Assembly: GCA_050013395.1 (NCBI GenBank)
Contig: JBEKFI010000013.1
Location: forward strand, 1 to 36,407
Length of the DNA stretch: 36,407 nt
Direction: 5' to 3'
Source of the DNA: JBEKZD01 sp050013395
GTDB taxonomy: Bacteria > Verrucomicrobiota > Verrucomicrobiia > Palsa-1439
Shown one piece after another: positions 6,870 to 14,008 of the stretch; positions within the stretch are counted from its first letter, which is position 1; each line of letters starts with the position of its first letter. The translations under genes were made by a program, and so were the position numbers. A model generated the notes under the pieces. That model was not told the DNA's origin and searched no databases. It saw only the letters and a program-made list of their open reading frames with translations.

Positions 6870-9350
6870 CTACACGTGTGATTGCTGCAACTCGCCAACG
6901 ATGCGACTGTCTTTGCGCATCCTGCGACCGTGCGTCTCGAGAACATAGTAAAGCCCGATCTCTGAGCCAGGGCGTTCACCAGGGATGTCAATGAGGAGCC
7001 AAGGCATCTGTCCCGCGGTCTTCTGATCTATCAGTTCTTTTGCGGTCTCTGCAGACATCGCAGTAACATCGACGGGTGACGCGGCACGCCTGCATATCGC
7101 TTGCTCAAAGAGAAGTGAAGCTTGATTGCGTTGGGTACGGTTCAACTTGTCCCAAAGGTTGGATATTTGGGTCCAGCGGGTCGCTTCCACGTCGGGCGTC
7201 ACAACCCACAAGCGTTTGAACAATTGCCTTTTCAACAGGCGGACAACGAGCTCTTCTTCCGGTCGTTCCTTTTCGCGTAGTCGTCCCCGTAACCAGCACA
7301 ATACGGCCGCATCTGTGGCTGCCAGATCAGTTCCCTCTTCAAGTAAATAGAGTTCCTTTTCAGGGATGGCTCTAAACTCTTCAAGACCCAGGAGCGGACT
7401 TCCTCCCTCTCTCAAATAGAGATTCTCTGGAAGGGTGAAGGCAAACCGGTAAAACGAACTGACAAACCGCATTAGACCATCTGGTTTCTTCTCCGTATGT
7501 GCACTCATGAGAGCTTCAACAGCTCGGAATAGCATTGCCTTCTGGGCGCGCACCCCGTGATGCCAGTAAGCTTGGCAGAACATTGCGTATCGTACGAAGG
7601 TCATGAACTCTGCCGCGACCTTGCCTTTAGCGTGCACACCCAGCATGGGGACATCGCGCGCGCCTTTCTCCACCTGATTCACAACCACAATAGTTATGCA
7701 CCTGGACAATCGCTCCACATCCAGTCCAAGTGGGTAAGGCAGGTGTGTTTGCTGAGCGTCCCGGGAAAGGTAGTCTAGCTTGTCCGCATCAATTGGACCA
7801 CTGAGTATGGAACGTAGGAGTTTCTTGAGAGGTGAAGCAGTGTGGCTTGTGGCCTTTGCTTCCAAAATCTCGATTATACGATCCGCACTCGTCTTCCATG
7901 CTGTGAACACATCATCCAACGAGGAGAAGTCAATCCGCTCTGCTCCCTTAGTTTTCTTGGCCCACTTTCCACGCAGAATGGCCAAAGTCATCTCCGTATG
8001 ACTGAACAATGAGGAATCAATCTCTTCGAAGTCATGTGCTAGGGGGAATTGTCCCAAATCGTGAAGTAGCGCACAGAGCAGTAGATCGGTACAGTCTTGC
8101 TCAGTGACAATCTGTCTAAAGAGAGGAGAGATTGGATCGTTCCACAACGCGCGAATGACCTCTGCAGTATTCGCATAAGTCCCAAGGCTGTGTTCCCTTC
8201 TTGTGTGCTTCGCCCCCGGATAGACCTGCGACACCAAACCAAGTTGCGTTATCGCGTTCAAACGCCGAAAGAGTCGGTGGTCAAGCACAAGCTGAACGCG
8301 CGGAGTGTTCAGCACATGCCGACCAGGGGCGGCTTGGATTGTGTCTGTGGGAACGCCCGAAAGCTCAGGAATCCTATTGAGAGGGCCTGGGTACCCTTTG
8401 ATGCGAGAGGTGATGTCACAGAGAGCATCAGCCGAAGTCACTGGGAAACTTTGTAGGAAACCATCGCCTAGACCTGTATGCCGAGTGATCCAAGTCGGCA
8501 TTCCTGCACCTGCAAGAAGACGGGCGCTAAGCAGCAGCAAGTACTTGCGGAGATAGGTATCAACGCGAAGAGCCAGAGCATCATTGGATTTCATGCTGCC
8601 ACTGGAATAGTCAATTCCGAGCCACGCCAGAACCATTCGGCCAAAAGTCCACAAATCCCATTCCGGTTTTATTTCGGACCTCGACAACTCCCCCCTAGCT
8701 CGATTCTTGTCAGTGGGGTCTTGGGTGAGTCTCCGAACCAACTCGGGATGTGCATACGATAGCGTCACGGCGACAGTTGTTGTCACTGCCTCTCCTGACA
8801 ACCTTTTGCAGGTACCCAGATCGATCATGACAGGGCGGCCTGAATCAGCCAAGACGATGTTGTCAGGTTTCAGGTCTAAGTGAGCGAATGGCCCTTCAGG
8901 GTGAGTATGCAGGTATCGAAGCACTTCCGCAGTCTCCATGACTAGGCGTATCAACATGTCGTCGGTGAAGTGAGGGTCTTGTACAGCTTTGAGTGACTTC
9001 TGCCCGTCGATTGCGTCCATCACATAAAAGGGGAGTTCTAGGTAGTAACGCACGCCCTTTAGGGTTGCGTGATAGAGGATTCTGACGATCCCGGGGTGAA
9101 GCAATTTGGCGAGGTACTTTATCTCCTCGCTCAGCATCGATGCCAAGACTAGTGCTGTGGCTGGCGACGGTCGTGAGAACTTTAATGCCCGGTCCATCGA
9201 CGGGAACAGCATATCGTTCAGACGCAGAACTATGCCTGATCCACCCACTCCAAGAACTGTACGGTACGAGTACCTCTTTTTCAGATGCTCGGCGATGGCC
9301 TTGATTGCTTCCTCTACGCCCCCCGCTTCAGCGGGCCAGACCGACGACAA
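6870..9350 (-). CDS. Protein kinase - HD phosphohydrolase (SAMHD1/dGTPase-like) fusion
   Basis: 826 codons from a TTG at 9350; no ATG is available in this frame upstream. The N-terminal half is a Hanks-type Ser/Thr kinase: glycine loop GVGGSG (34-39), Lys57 in ALKFS, catalytic loop HLDLKPDN with Asp159, and DLG (177-179) replacing DFG. From about residue 345 an HD domain follows: HTRREHSLG (382-390), LLHDLGQFPLAH (429-439) and DADKLDYLSRD (521-531), the last pattern being characteristic of SAMHD1/dGTPase-type enzymes that hydrolyse dNTPs. The gene is last in a minus-strand cluster after a methyltransferase and a restriction enzyme. Two lesions or recoding sites are visible: a probable -1 shift at five Gs (9352-9356) that would link it to an ATG at 9424, and a TAG at 6870 with 49 further open codons. 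Base composition looks lower in GC than its neighbours, suggesting transfer. Domain calls are confident; a defence role is inference. Confidence 0.82.
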   Translation of the reverse strand: MSSVWPAEAGGVEEAIKAIAEHLKKRYSYRTVLGVGGSGIVLRLNDMLFPSMDRALKFSRPSPATALVLASMLSEEIKYLAKLLHPGIVRILYHATLKGVRYYLELPFYVMDAIDGQKSLKAVQDPHFTDDMLIRLVMETAEVLRYLHTHPEGPFAHLDLKPDNIVLADSGRPVMIDLGTCKRLSGEAVTTTVAVTLSYAHPELVRRLTQDPTDKNRARGELSRSEIKPEWDLWTFGRMVLAWLGIDYSSGSMKSNDALALRVDTYLRKYLLLLSARLLAGAGMPTWITRHTGLGDGFLQSFPVTSADALCDITSRIKGYPGPLNRIPELSGVPTDTIQAAPGRHVLNTPRVQLVLDHRLFRRLNAITQLGLVSQVYPGAKHTRREHSLGTYANTAEVIRALWNDPISPLFRQIVTEQDCTDLLLCALLHDLGQFPLAHDFEEIDSSLFSHTEMTLAILRGKWAKKTKGAERIDFSSLDDVFTAWKTSADRIIEILEAKATSHTASPLKKLLRSILSGPIDADKLDYLSRDAQQTHLPYPLGLDVERLSRCITIVVVNQVEKGARDVPMLGVHAKGKVAAEFMTFVRYAMFCQAYWHHGVRAQKAMLFRAVEALMSAHTEKKPDGLMRFVSSFYRFAFTLPENLYLREGGSPLLGLEEFRAIPEKELYLLEEGTDLAATDAAVLCWLRGRLREKERPEEELVVRLLKRQLFKRLWVVTPDVEATRWTQISNLWDKLNRTQRNQASLLFEQAICRRAASPVDVTAMSAETAKELIDQKTAGQMPWLLIDIPGERPGSEIGLYYVLETHGRRMRKDSRIVGELQQSHV

Positions 9351-9424
9351 ACCCCCTGATCGTAAAATACCTTCACGTGAGACAGGATAGTCTTGATCGG
9401 CCAGCCTTCGATGTCAGTCGTCAT
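9314..9424 (-). CDS. 36-codon ORF, probable true N-terminus of the kinase-HD gene
   Basis: ATG at 9424 gives MTTDIEGWPIKTILSHVKVF then YDQG, followed by out-of-frame sequence to a TAG at 9314. It overlaps the stop of the preceding 43-codon ORF as ATGA. A single -1 shift (or one extra G) at the run of five Gs (9352-9356) would join it to the kinase frame as YDQGGLSSVWPAEAGG. Either this is a frameshifted 5' end, a sequencing error, or programmed slippage. Confidence 0.5.
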   Translation of the reverse strand: MTTDIEGWPIKTILSHVKVFYDQGVCRRSGPLKRGA

Positions 9425-9552
9425 GGTCTCATCTCGATCTTGCGTTGATCATCTCCTCGATTCATCTTCGCAATCACTGCCTCGCCGAATGGGCTGCATT
9501 TTACGTTCCGTGCGCCATCCATCACGTTATGGCGCGGGGCAGCGAACGGCAT
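9421..9552 (-). CDS. Hypothetical 43-residue protein in the R-M/kinase cluster
   Basis: MPFAAPRHNVMDGARNVKCS is the start of a 43-codon ORF whose ATG lies 5 bp after the restriction-enzyme stop, preceded by an AGAGG-like ribosome-binding site, and whose TGA overlaps the next ATG (ATGA). The tight spacing on both sides supports translation. The basic C-terminus (AKMNRGDDQRKIEMRP) has no motif I recognise. It could be a small regulator of the cluster or the remnant of a longer gene. Confidence 0.4.
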   Translation of the reverse strand: MPFAAPRHNVMDGARNVKCSPFGEAVIAKMNRGDDQRKIEMRP

Positions 9553-9557
9553 GACCT

Positions 9558-10298
9558 CTAGCGTTTCCTTTTCTTTTGCTTAGCCGACGAATTGAATTGG
9601 ACCAGCTTCTCCCAGTCGATCGCGCCGTCCGGTTGGCAGAATTCATCCATGAACTCGCGCGTGAAACGGTTGACTGCGTGATCCCAGTCGGCTTTGAATT
9701 TGGGTTTGTGCTTTGCGGGAACGTCTCGCATCAAACGAATGAGTTTCAGGTAGAAATCTTTGTCGCCCGTGATTTCCTGCCAGAATATCTGCCCCGACAA
9801 CCGTCGAAAGCGTGAGTTCTCCGTGGGTTCGCTTTGTTGTTGGCCGTAACTTTGCCCGACGAGTGGATCGAATCGTTTGTTGAGTTTGTAGAGACGGCGG
9901 CGGAGCGCATCGAAATTCTGGCTTTGTCGTTTGTGCTGATCTGCGTTGCCCCAGTTCGGTCCTGATTTGACTGCCAGCGCGAGAAAGCGGCCTCGGTATT
10001 CGATGACGACATCGCCGCCTTCCATCGCCGCGACGCGGCCTCCTGCCGCCGCGCGTGCAATCGGCTCGAAGAAGACGTTTCCGAAAATTGTTTCGCCAGA
10101 AGACGTGACATGGGCACGCATAATCTCTTCGACGATCTCCGATGCTTTCTCGACACCCAAGGCACGATAGAGGTAGGGGTTTTTCTTCTTGAGAATCTTT
10201 TTGAGGCTGAGGTTCTGCAGACCCAAAAGGCGGGAATCGTAGAACTTGGTGAGACAGTCCTCGATTAGCTTTTCAAGCTGCGGTGTATTGAGTGGCAT
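9558..10298 (-). CDS. Type II restriction endonuclease, PmeII-like
   Basis: 246 residues from the ATG at 10298 (a TTG at 10316 is open but weaker). The sequence carries NPYLYRA (40-46), SSGETIFGN (66-74) and VKSGPNWGNADQ (110-121), which I recall as hallmarks of the PmeII family of restriction enzymes. The catalytic core would be EGGDVVIE (93-100) with Lys111 in AVKSG, a variant PD-(D/E)XK site in which the usual acid two residues before Lys is Ala. The C-terminus is Lys/Arg rich. The start overlaps the end of the methyltransferase gene by 26 bp, so the two are translationally coupled, methyltransferase first, as is common when protection must precede cutting. The specificity cannot be read from the sequence. 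Confidence 0.75.
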   Translation of the reverse strand: MPLNTPQLEKLIEDCLTKFYDSRLLGLQNLSLKKILKKKNPYLYRALGVEKASEIVEEIMRAHVTSSGETIFGNVFFEPIARAAAGGRVAAMEGGDVVIEYRGRFLALAVKSGPNWGNADQHKRQSQNFDALRRRLYKLNKRFDPLVGQSYGQQQSEPTENSRFRRLSGQIFWQEITGDKDFYLKLIRLMRDVPAKHKPKFKADWDHAVNRFTREFMDEFCQPDGAIDWEKLVQFNSSAKQKKRKR

Positions 10299-11217
10299 TG
10301 TTGGCCTTCGGGGCAATGTCCCACAGCGTTTCGCCGAGTTCCTCTTTCAGAGTCTTTCTGGCGAGAGCGCAGTATTCAGGTGAGATGTCGATGCCGAGGT
10401 AATTCCGCCCCAGTCTGGCCGCAGCGACAGCAGTTGTGCCAGAGCCGACGAACGGGTCGACGACGAGGCCACCGGGTTTCGTGAACAACCGGATGAACCA
10501 AGTGGGCAGCGCTTCAGGAAATGCCGCGCTGTGATTGCGGTTTCCGCACTCGGTGGCCAGATGCAGAACGTTCGTAGGGTAGGCCAGTTCGCGCCCGATC
10601 CAATTCGCTATCTTCTTCCCGAAACCGCTTCCGACTTTTGATTCGTCGCGGCGCCTGTCCGTCTGGCTGAGGTTGCGCAGCCGGGCGTGTCGCCAATTGC
10701 CCATTGGAACGCGCACCGCATCCTGGTACATGGCGAAGTGCTTGGACTTGGTGAAGTGCAAACATCGTTCCCAAGCGTCACGAAAACGGTTCGGCCATTT
10801 GCCGGGGTAGCAATTCCGTTTGTGCCAGATGTATTCCTCGGTCCAAAGCCACCCGAGGCGGCGCATGCCCAGAATCGTTTCGATCACGTACGTGTGTCGT
10901 TCACCCTCCACGACCTTTTCTTTGATGTTGAGGACAAATGAGCCAGTCGGCTTCAGCACGCGCAGCATTTCTGCGGTGATCGGAAGCAGCCATTCGGCAT
11001 GGCGATCAGGTGCGATGCCGCCATACGTCTTCTTGCGGCTATCCGCATAAGGCGGCGACGTGAAGATGAGATCAACACTGTCCACAGGCAGTTTCCTAAG
11101 CTCAACGGCGCAATCGCCCTCGATGATGCAATTAACAGGGCCGTAGCCGTTGTTGGACGCCTCGCGAACTCGCAATAACCTTCGCTTCCTCCCTCTGTAC
11201 TTCACCTTCCTCGGCAT
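10273..11217 (-). CDS. DNA methyltransferase of the type II R-M system (beta class)
   Basis: 314 residues. Catalytic motif IV TSPPY (53-57) comes before the SAM-binding motif I DPFVGSGTT (254-262), the order that defines beta-class amino-methyltransferases. The SPPY form is most common in N4-cytosine enzymes, but N6-adenine cannot be excluded. Between them lie a target-recognition region and the FP/ALP segment. The N-terminal 20 residues are very basic (MPRKVKYRGRKRRLLRVR). It is the first gene of the minus-strand island and overlaps the restriction-enzyme gene. It should protect the host sites cut by that enzyme. Confidence 0.92.
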   Translation of the reverse strand: MPRKVKYRGRKRRLLRVREASNNGYGPVNCIIEGDCAVELRKLPVDSVDLIFTSPPYADSRKKTYGGIAPDRHAEWLLPITAEMLRVLKPTGSFVLNIKEKVVEGERHTYVIETILGMRRLGWLWTEEYIWHKRNCYPGKWPNRFRDAWERCLHFTKSKHFAMYQDAVRVPMGNWRHARLRNLSQTDRRRDESKVGSGFGKKIANWIGRELAYPTNVLHLATECGNRNHSAAFPEALPTWFIRLFTKPGGLVVDPFVGSGTTAVAAARLGRNYLGIDISPEYCALARKTLKEELGETLWDIAPKANNATQYTAA

Positions 11218-11438
11218 GGCCGTACTTTAACCACAACCCCGGATGCAATACAAGCAGAAGTGATCCACGGAATGCCGTTACGGCAGTGGGGATGAACGAC
11301 CCGGGGCCGCCTCTATCCATCATTCAATCTCTTGCCGGAGACACCACACGCCTCAACGCTCAATTTGTCGACAGACTCATCCCACCCAACAGGTTGCCGC
11401 TCTGTGCCCCGGCAAGCAAGCCGGAATTCTTCGGCCAG

Positions 11439-11457
11439 GCGCGTGAGCAGCGCGTCT
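11439..11457 (+). repeat. 19-bp direct repeat, right copy
   Basis: GCGCGTGAGCAGCGCGTCT, identical to 6018-6036 and in the same orientation. Together the two copies bracket the accessory island. Confidence 0.55.
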
Positions 11458-11489
11458 TGATACTACCACCACGACAAGTCCTGACACAG

Positions 11490-11558
11490 TAGCGCGGGCG
11501 TCCCGCCCGTTGCTGTTTGGGGATGCCGCACGACACGGGCGAGACGCCCGCGCTACTA
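11490..11558. repeat. Inverted repeat element, family B
   Basis: Starts TAGCGCGGGCGTCCCGCCCG and ends GAGACGCCCGCGCTACTA. The two ends are inverted copies and each also contains a GGGCG-CGCCC hairpin. Other copies are at 15671-15730 and, inside uvrA, at 23421 and 23989. Confidence 0.9.
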
Positions 11559-11596
11559 TGGGGGCAATGCCAAGTTGCGCCAAGTGCGCTACGGGT

Positions 11597-12442
11597 CTAC
11601 CTGAGTCGCGTGAGTTGGGCTGCGAGATTGATCGCGGCGATCATGCTGGCGGGGTTGGCAATGCCTTTGCCGGCGATGTCGAACGCCGTGCCGTGATCGG
11701 GCGAGGTGCGCACGAACGGCAGGCCGAGCGTCAGGTTCACACCGGAATCAAACGCGATCATCTTCAGCGGCGCGAGTCCCTGATCGTGGTACATTGCCAC
11801 CACGGCGTCGAATTCGCCGTTGTACGCCTTGTGAAACAGAGTGTCCGCCGGCCACGGTCCGGTGACGTTGATGCCCTTGCGCTTTGCACTCTGGATAGCC
11901 GGCACGATAATGCGTTGCTCCTCGTGGCCGAGGAGACCGCCCTCGCCCGCGTGCGGATTCAGTCCTGCCACGCCGATCTTCGGTCGTCGGATGCCAAATC
12001 GTTTGCACACATCGTGGGAAAGCTCGATGACTTCGACGATTCTTCTGTTCGAAAGCAGCCGTGGCACTTTTGCCAGCGGGACGTGAATCGTCACCAACGC
12101 AACGCGGAGAGGTCCGCCGACCAGCATCATGGCGAACCGTTTCGTCCGTGCGACGTGCGCGAGCAACTCGGTGTGGCCTTCGAAGTGATAACCGGCGTCG
12201 CGTACAAGCTGTTTGCTGATGGGCGCGGTGACGAGAGCGATCAGTTCGCCCGACAAACAGCGTCGCGCGCCTTGCACGACCCAATCGACGGCGTCAGCCC
12301 GGCGTTTTGTGCGCGGATCGCCAATGACTTCGTAGTCGAACCGTTTGTCGAGTTTGCCGGAAGCGAGCGCCTTGGCGACGATTTCCGGGCCGATGCCCGC
12401 CACATCGCCCAGCGTGATGCCAATTCGCGGCTGCGTGGGCAT
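11597..12442 (-). CDS. pdxA: 4-hydroxythreonine-4-phosphate dehydrogenase
   Basis: Oxidises 4-phosphohydroxy-L-threonine in the DXP-dependent pyridoxal phosphate pathway. Motifs: GDVAGIGPEIV (12-22), ALVTAPISK (69-77), GHTELLA (89-95). Metal ligands inferred by spacing are His120 (TIHVPL), His164 (NPHAGEGG) and His219 (YHDQGLAP), and TSPDHGTAFD lies at 246-255. At 281 residues it is about 45 shorter than typical PdxA. The gap falls between GDPR (41-44) and AVDW (51-54), a peripheral segment, so activity is plausible. It follows the SurA-like gene on the same strand (175 bp apart), as in the classical surA-pdxA-rsmA cluster. Confidence 0.93.
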   Translation of the reverse strand: MPTQPRIGITLGDVAGIGPEIVAKALASGKLDKRFDYEVIGDPRTKRRADAVDWVVQGARRCLSGELIALVTAPISKQLVRDAGYHFEGHTELLAHVARTKRFAMMLVGGPLRVALVTIHVPLAKVPRLLSNRRIVEVIELSHDVCKRFGIRRPKIGVAGLNPHAGEGGLLGHEEQRIIVPAIQSAKRKGINVTGPWPADTLFHKAYNGEFDAVVAMYHDQGLAPLKMIAFDSGVNLTLGLPFVRTSPDHGTAFDIAGKGIANPASMIAAINLAAQLTRLR

Positions 12443-12483
12443 TAACCAGACCTATTCATGAATTCTCCCGCACGTTACGCTGG

Positions 12484-12565
12484 CCCCTCACCTTAATCCT
12501 CTCCCCGCAGGCGGGGAGAGGAGATTTCCCCTCTCCCATTCGAAGGGAGAGGGTCAGGGTGAGGG
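12484..12565. repeat. Long inverted repeat between surA-like and pdxA genes
   Basis: CCCTCACCTTAATCC at one end pairs with GGGTCAGGGTGAGGG at the other. Inside are CTCCCCGCAGGCGGGGAG and CCCTCTCCC/GGGAGAGGG hairpins. It lies in the 175-bp gap of a probable operon and could attenuate or process the transcript. Confidence 0.8.
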
Positions 12566-12617
12566 TTGAGCCGTTTGCAGGATGTTGGCGGCTTGAGCGC
12601 TTCATGAATAATCCAGG

Positions 12618-13766
12618 TCAAAAAACGCGGATGTACGCTTTGGCGCGAAGCTCTTTGACCCATTCCTCCTGCATCTTGGTGCGCTGCTGTTCGAGCAGGA
12701 TCTTTTCAACCTCGCCGCGCACCTCGGTCAGCAGTCTGGTGTGGGCGGGCTTCACGTCGTTGACCTGCAAAATGTAATAACCTTCGTCGGTTTCAATCAG
12801 CTTGCTGTGCTGGCCCGGTTTGAGCGAGAACGCCACATCGTTGAGTTCCTTGCGCAGGACATCACGGCCAATCCAACCCCACTCGCCGCCCTCTTTTGCC
12901 TCCTTTCCCTCGGAGTAAAGCTTCGCCATGCTGTCGAAACTGTCGCCCGCATCCAGCTTGGCCAGGATTTCCTCTCCCAGTTTGCGCCGCGGATCGATCT
13001 CGCTCTGAGCGGGACCAGCGGGCGGCGGCGGCGGCACGGACGGAGCTCCGACAGGAGTCGCTAGTCCTTCTCGGACCTCGGCTTCTGCCCTGGCTTCGCC
13101 GGTGACGTTTGTCGCGCCAGTAACAGTTCGTTCCGGGGTGTTGGTAGCAGTAGCCGTTGCGTTTGTGCTGACTTCTGAATTCTGGCTCCTGACTTCCTCC
13201 ATCGGCGCCTTCTTGATGAAGATCATGCGGAGCTTGATCTGGTCGCCGACCTTGTAGTCGTCCAAATGTTCCTGGTAGTACTTTTCGATCTTGTACGGCG
13301 AGGCCACCACTTCCTGCTGGGTCTTGCGATTGCGCATGGCTTGAACGATGATGCGGTCGCGCAATTGATCGCGATACTGCTCCAAAGTCATGCGCTGCGC
13401 CTGAAGCGTCTTGATAAACGTGGAGCGGTCGCCGCCGAAATCGTTGGCGATCACATCGTTGAGCTGCCCGTCAATGACGGTGGCAGGAAAGTTGTAGCCC
13501 TTCTGGTTGAATTCCTGAATGATCAGGTCGCGGTCGATGAGGTTGTTCAGGGCGTCCACCTGCGCGGTTCGAACCTTCTCCACCAATTCGTTGCCGCTGT
13601 AGGTGCGCCTCAATTGCTGCACGACGGGCTGCACATAATCTCGAACCTCGCTGTGGGTGATGACCTTGTCGTTGACGATGGCGGCGACTCCATCGAGAGT
13701 CTGCGCCGCCGCCGCTCCCGCGATCAACGCCAGGGCGGCCGCAACCACCAAAACAAACCGCCTCAT
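12618..13766 (-). CDS. SurA/PpiC-type periplasmic peptidyl-prolyl isomerase
   Basis: Periplasmic foldase/chaperone for outer-membrane proteins. The start chosen is the ATG at 13766, which has GGAGG upstream and opens a signal peptide (MRRFVLVVAAALALIAGAAA). The SurA N-domain follows (GVAAIVNDKVITHSEV at about 27-42), with helices to residue 165. The parvulin domain starts with LRMIFIKK (about 176-183) and resumes at KLGEEILAKL (about 259). Between them lies a 70-residue low-complexity insert rich in Thr, Ala, Glu and Pro (PPPPPAGPAQ), part of which derives from a CTGAATTCTGGCTCCTGAC-type simple repeat. One parvulin domain is present rather than the two of E. coli SurA. pdxA lies downstream on the same strand. 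Confidence 0.85.
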   Translation of the reverse strand: MRRFVLVVAAALALIAGAAAAQTLDGVAAIVNDKVITHSEVRDYVQPVVQQLRRTYSGNELVEKVRTAQVDALNNLIDRDLIIQEFNQKGYNFPATVIDGQLNDVIANDFGGDRSTFIKTLQAQRMTLEQYRDQLRDRIIVQAMRNRKTQQEVVASPYKIEKYYQEHLDDYKVGDQIKLRMIFIKKAPMEEVRSQNSEVSTNATATATNTPERTVTGATNVTGEARAEAEVREGLATPVGAPSVPPPPPAGPAQSEIDPRRKLGEEILAKLDAGDSFDSMAKLYSEGKEAKEGGEWGWIGRDVLRKELNDVAFSLKPGQHSKLIETDEGYYILQVNDVKPAHTRLLTEVRGEVEKILLEQQRTKMQEEWVKELRAKAYIRVF

Positions 13767-13880
13767 TACCGGCCTCCGTGTTGCATCATAACAAATAGAG
13801 AATACCCGAAGCACGCAGCCTGACGCAAGCGGCGACTGGCGCCCAACGTCGGTTCCGGCGCATCTGATACCGTCATCGGA

Positions 13881-13959
13881 TTGTAGCCGCGAGCCTGCTC
13901 GCGGCCTTTGCGCTGGGCGAGGGGGGGACGATTTGCCGCGAGCAGGCTCGCAGCTACAA
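13881..13959. repeat. Inverted repeat (GTAGCCGCGAGC family)
   Basis: TTGTAGCCGCGAGCCTGCTC and GAGCAGGCTCGCAGCTACAA are near-perfect inverted ends about 40 bp apart. It sits between the start of the surA-like gene and the end of pckA, where it could serve as the pckA terminator. Confidence 0.85.
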
Positions 13960-14008
13960 CCATCGCATTGAGTGTGGACGATGTCGGTGTTAGTGACCGG
14001 ACGCACCC

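Larger units (their letters stand above)
11218..11596. other. Non-coding border between island and pdxA
   Basis: No gene seen. It contains a CAACGCTCAA-type simple repeat (about 11350), the right copy of the 19-bp direct repeat (11439-11457) and a family B inverted repeat (11490-11558). It would hold the promoter of the island's minus-strand genes, but no clear -35/-10 pair was recognised. Confidence 0.6.

Noticed and set aside
6870..6872. TAG reassigned as a sense codon
   Set aside because: TAG also ends several intact genes here (rsmA, fucosidase, response regulator), so a code change is unlikely; a mutation or local readthrough is simpler.
9351..9557. tRNA or structured RNA between endonuclease and kinase genes
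   Set aside because: No cloverleaf or strong hairpin was found; the stretch is better explained by two short coupled ORFs.
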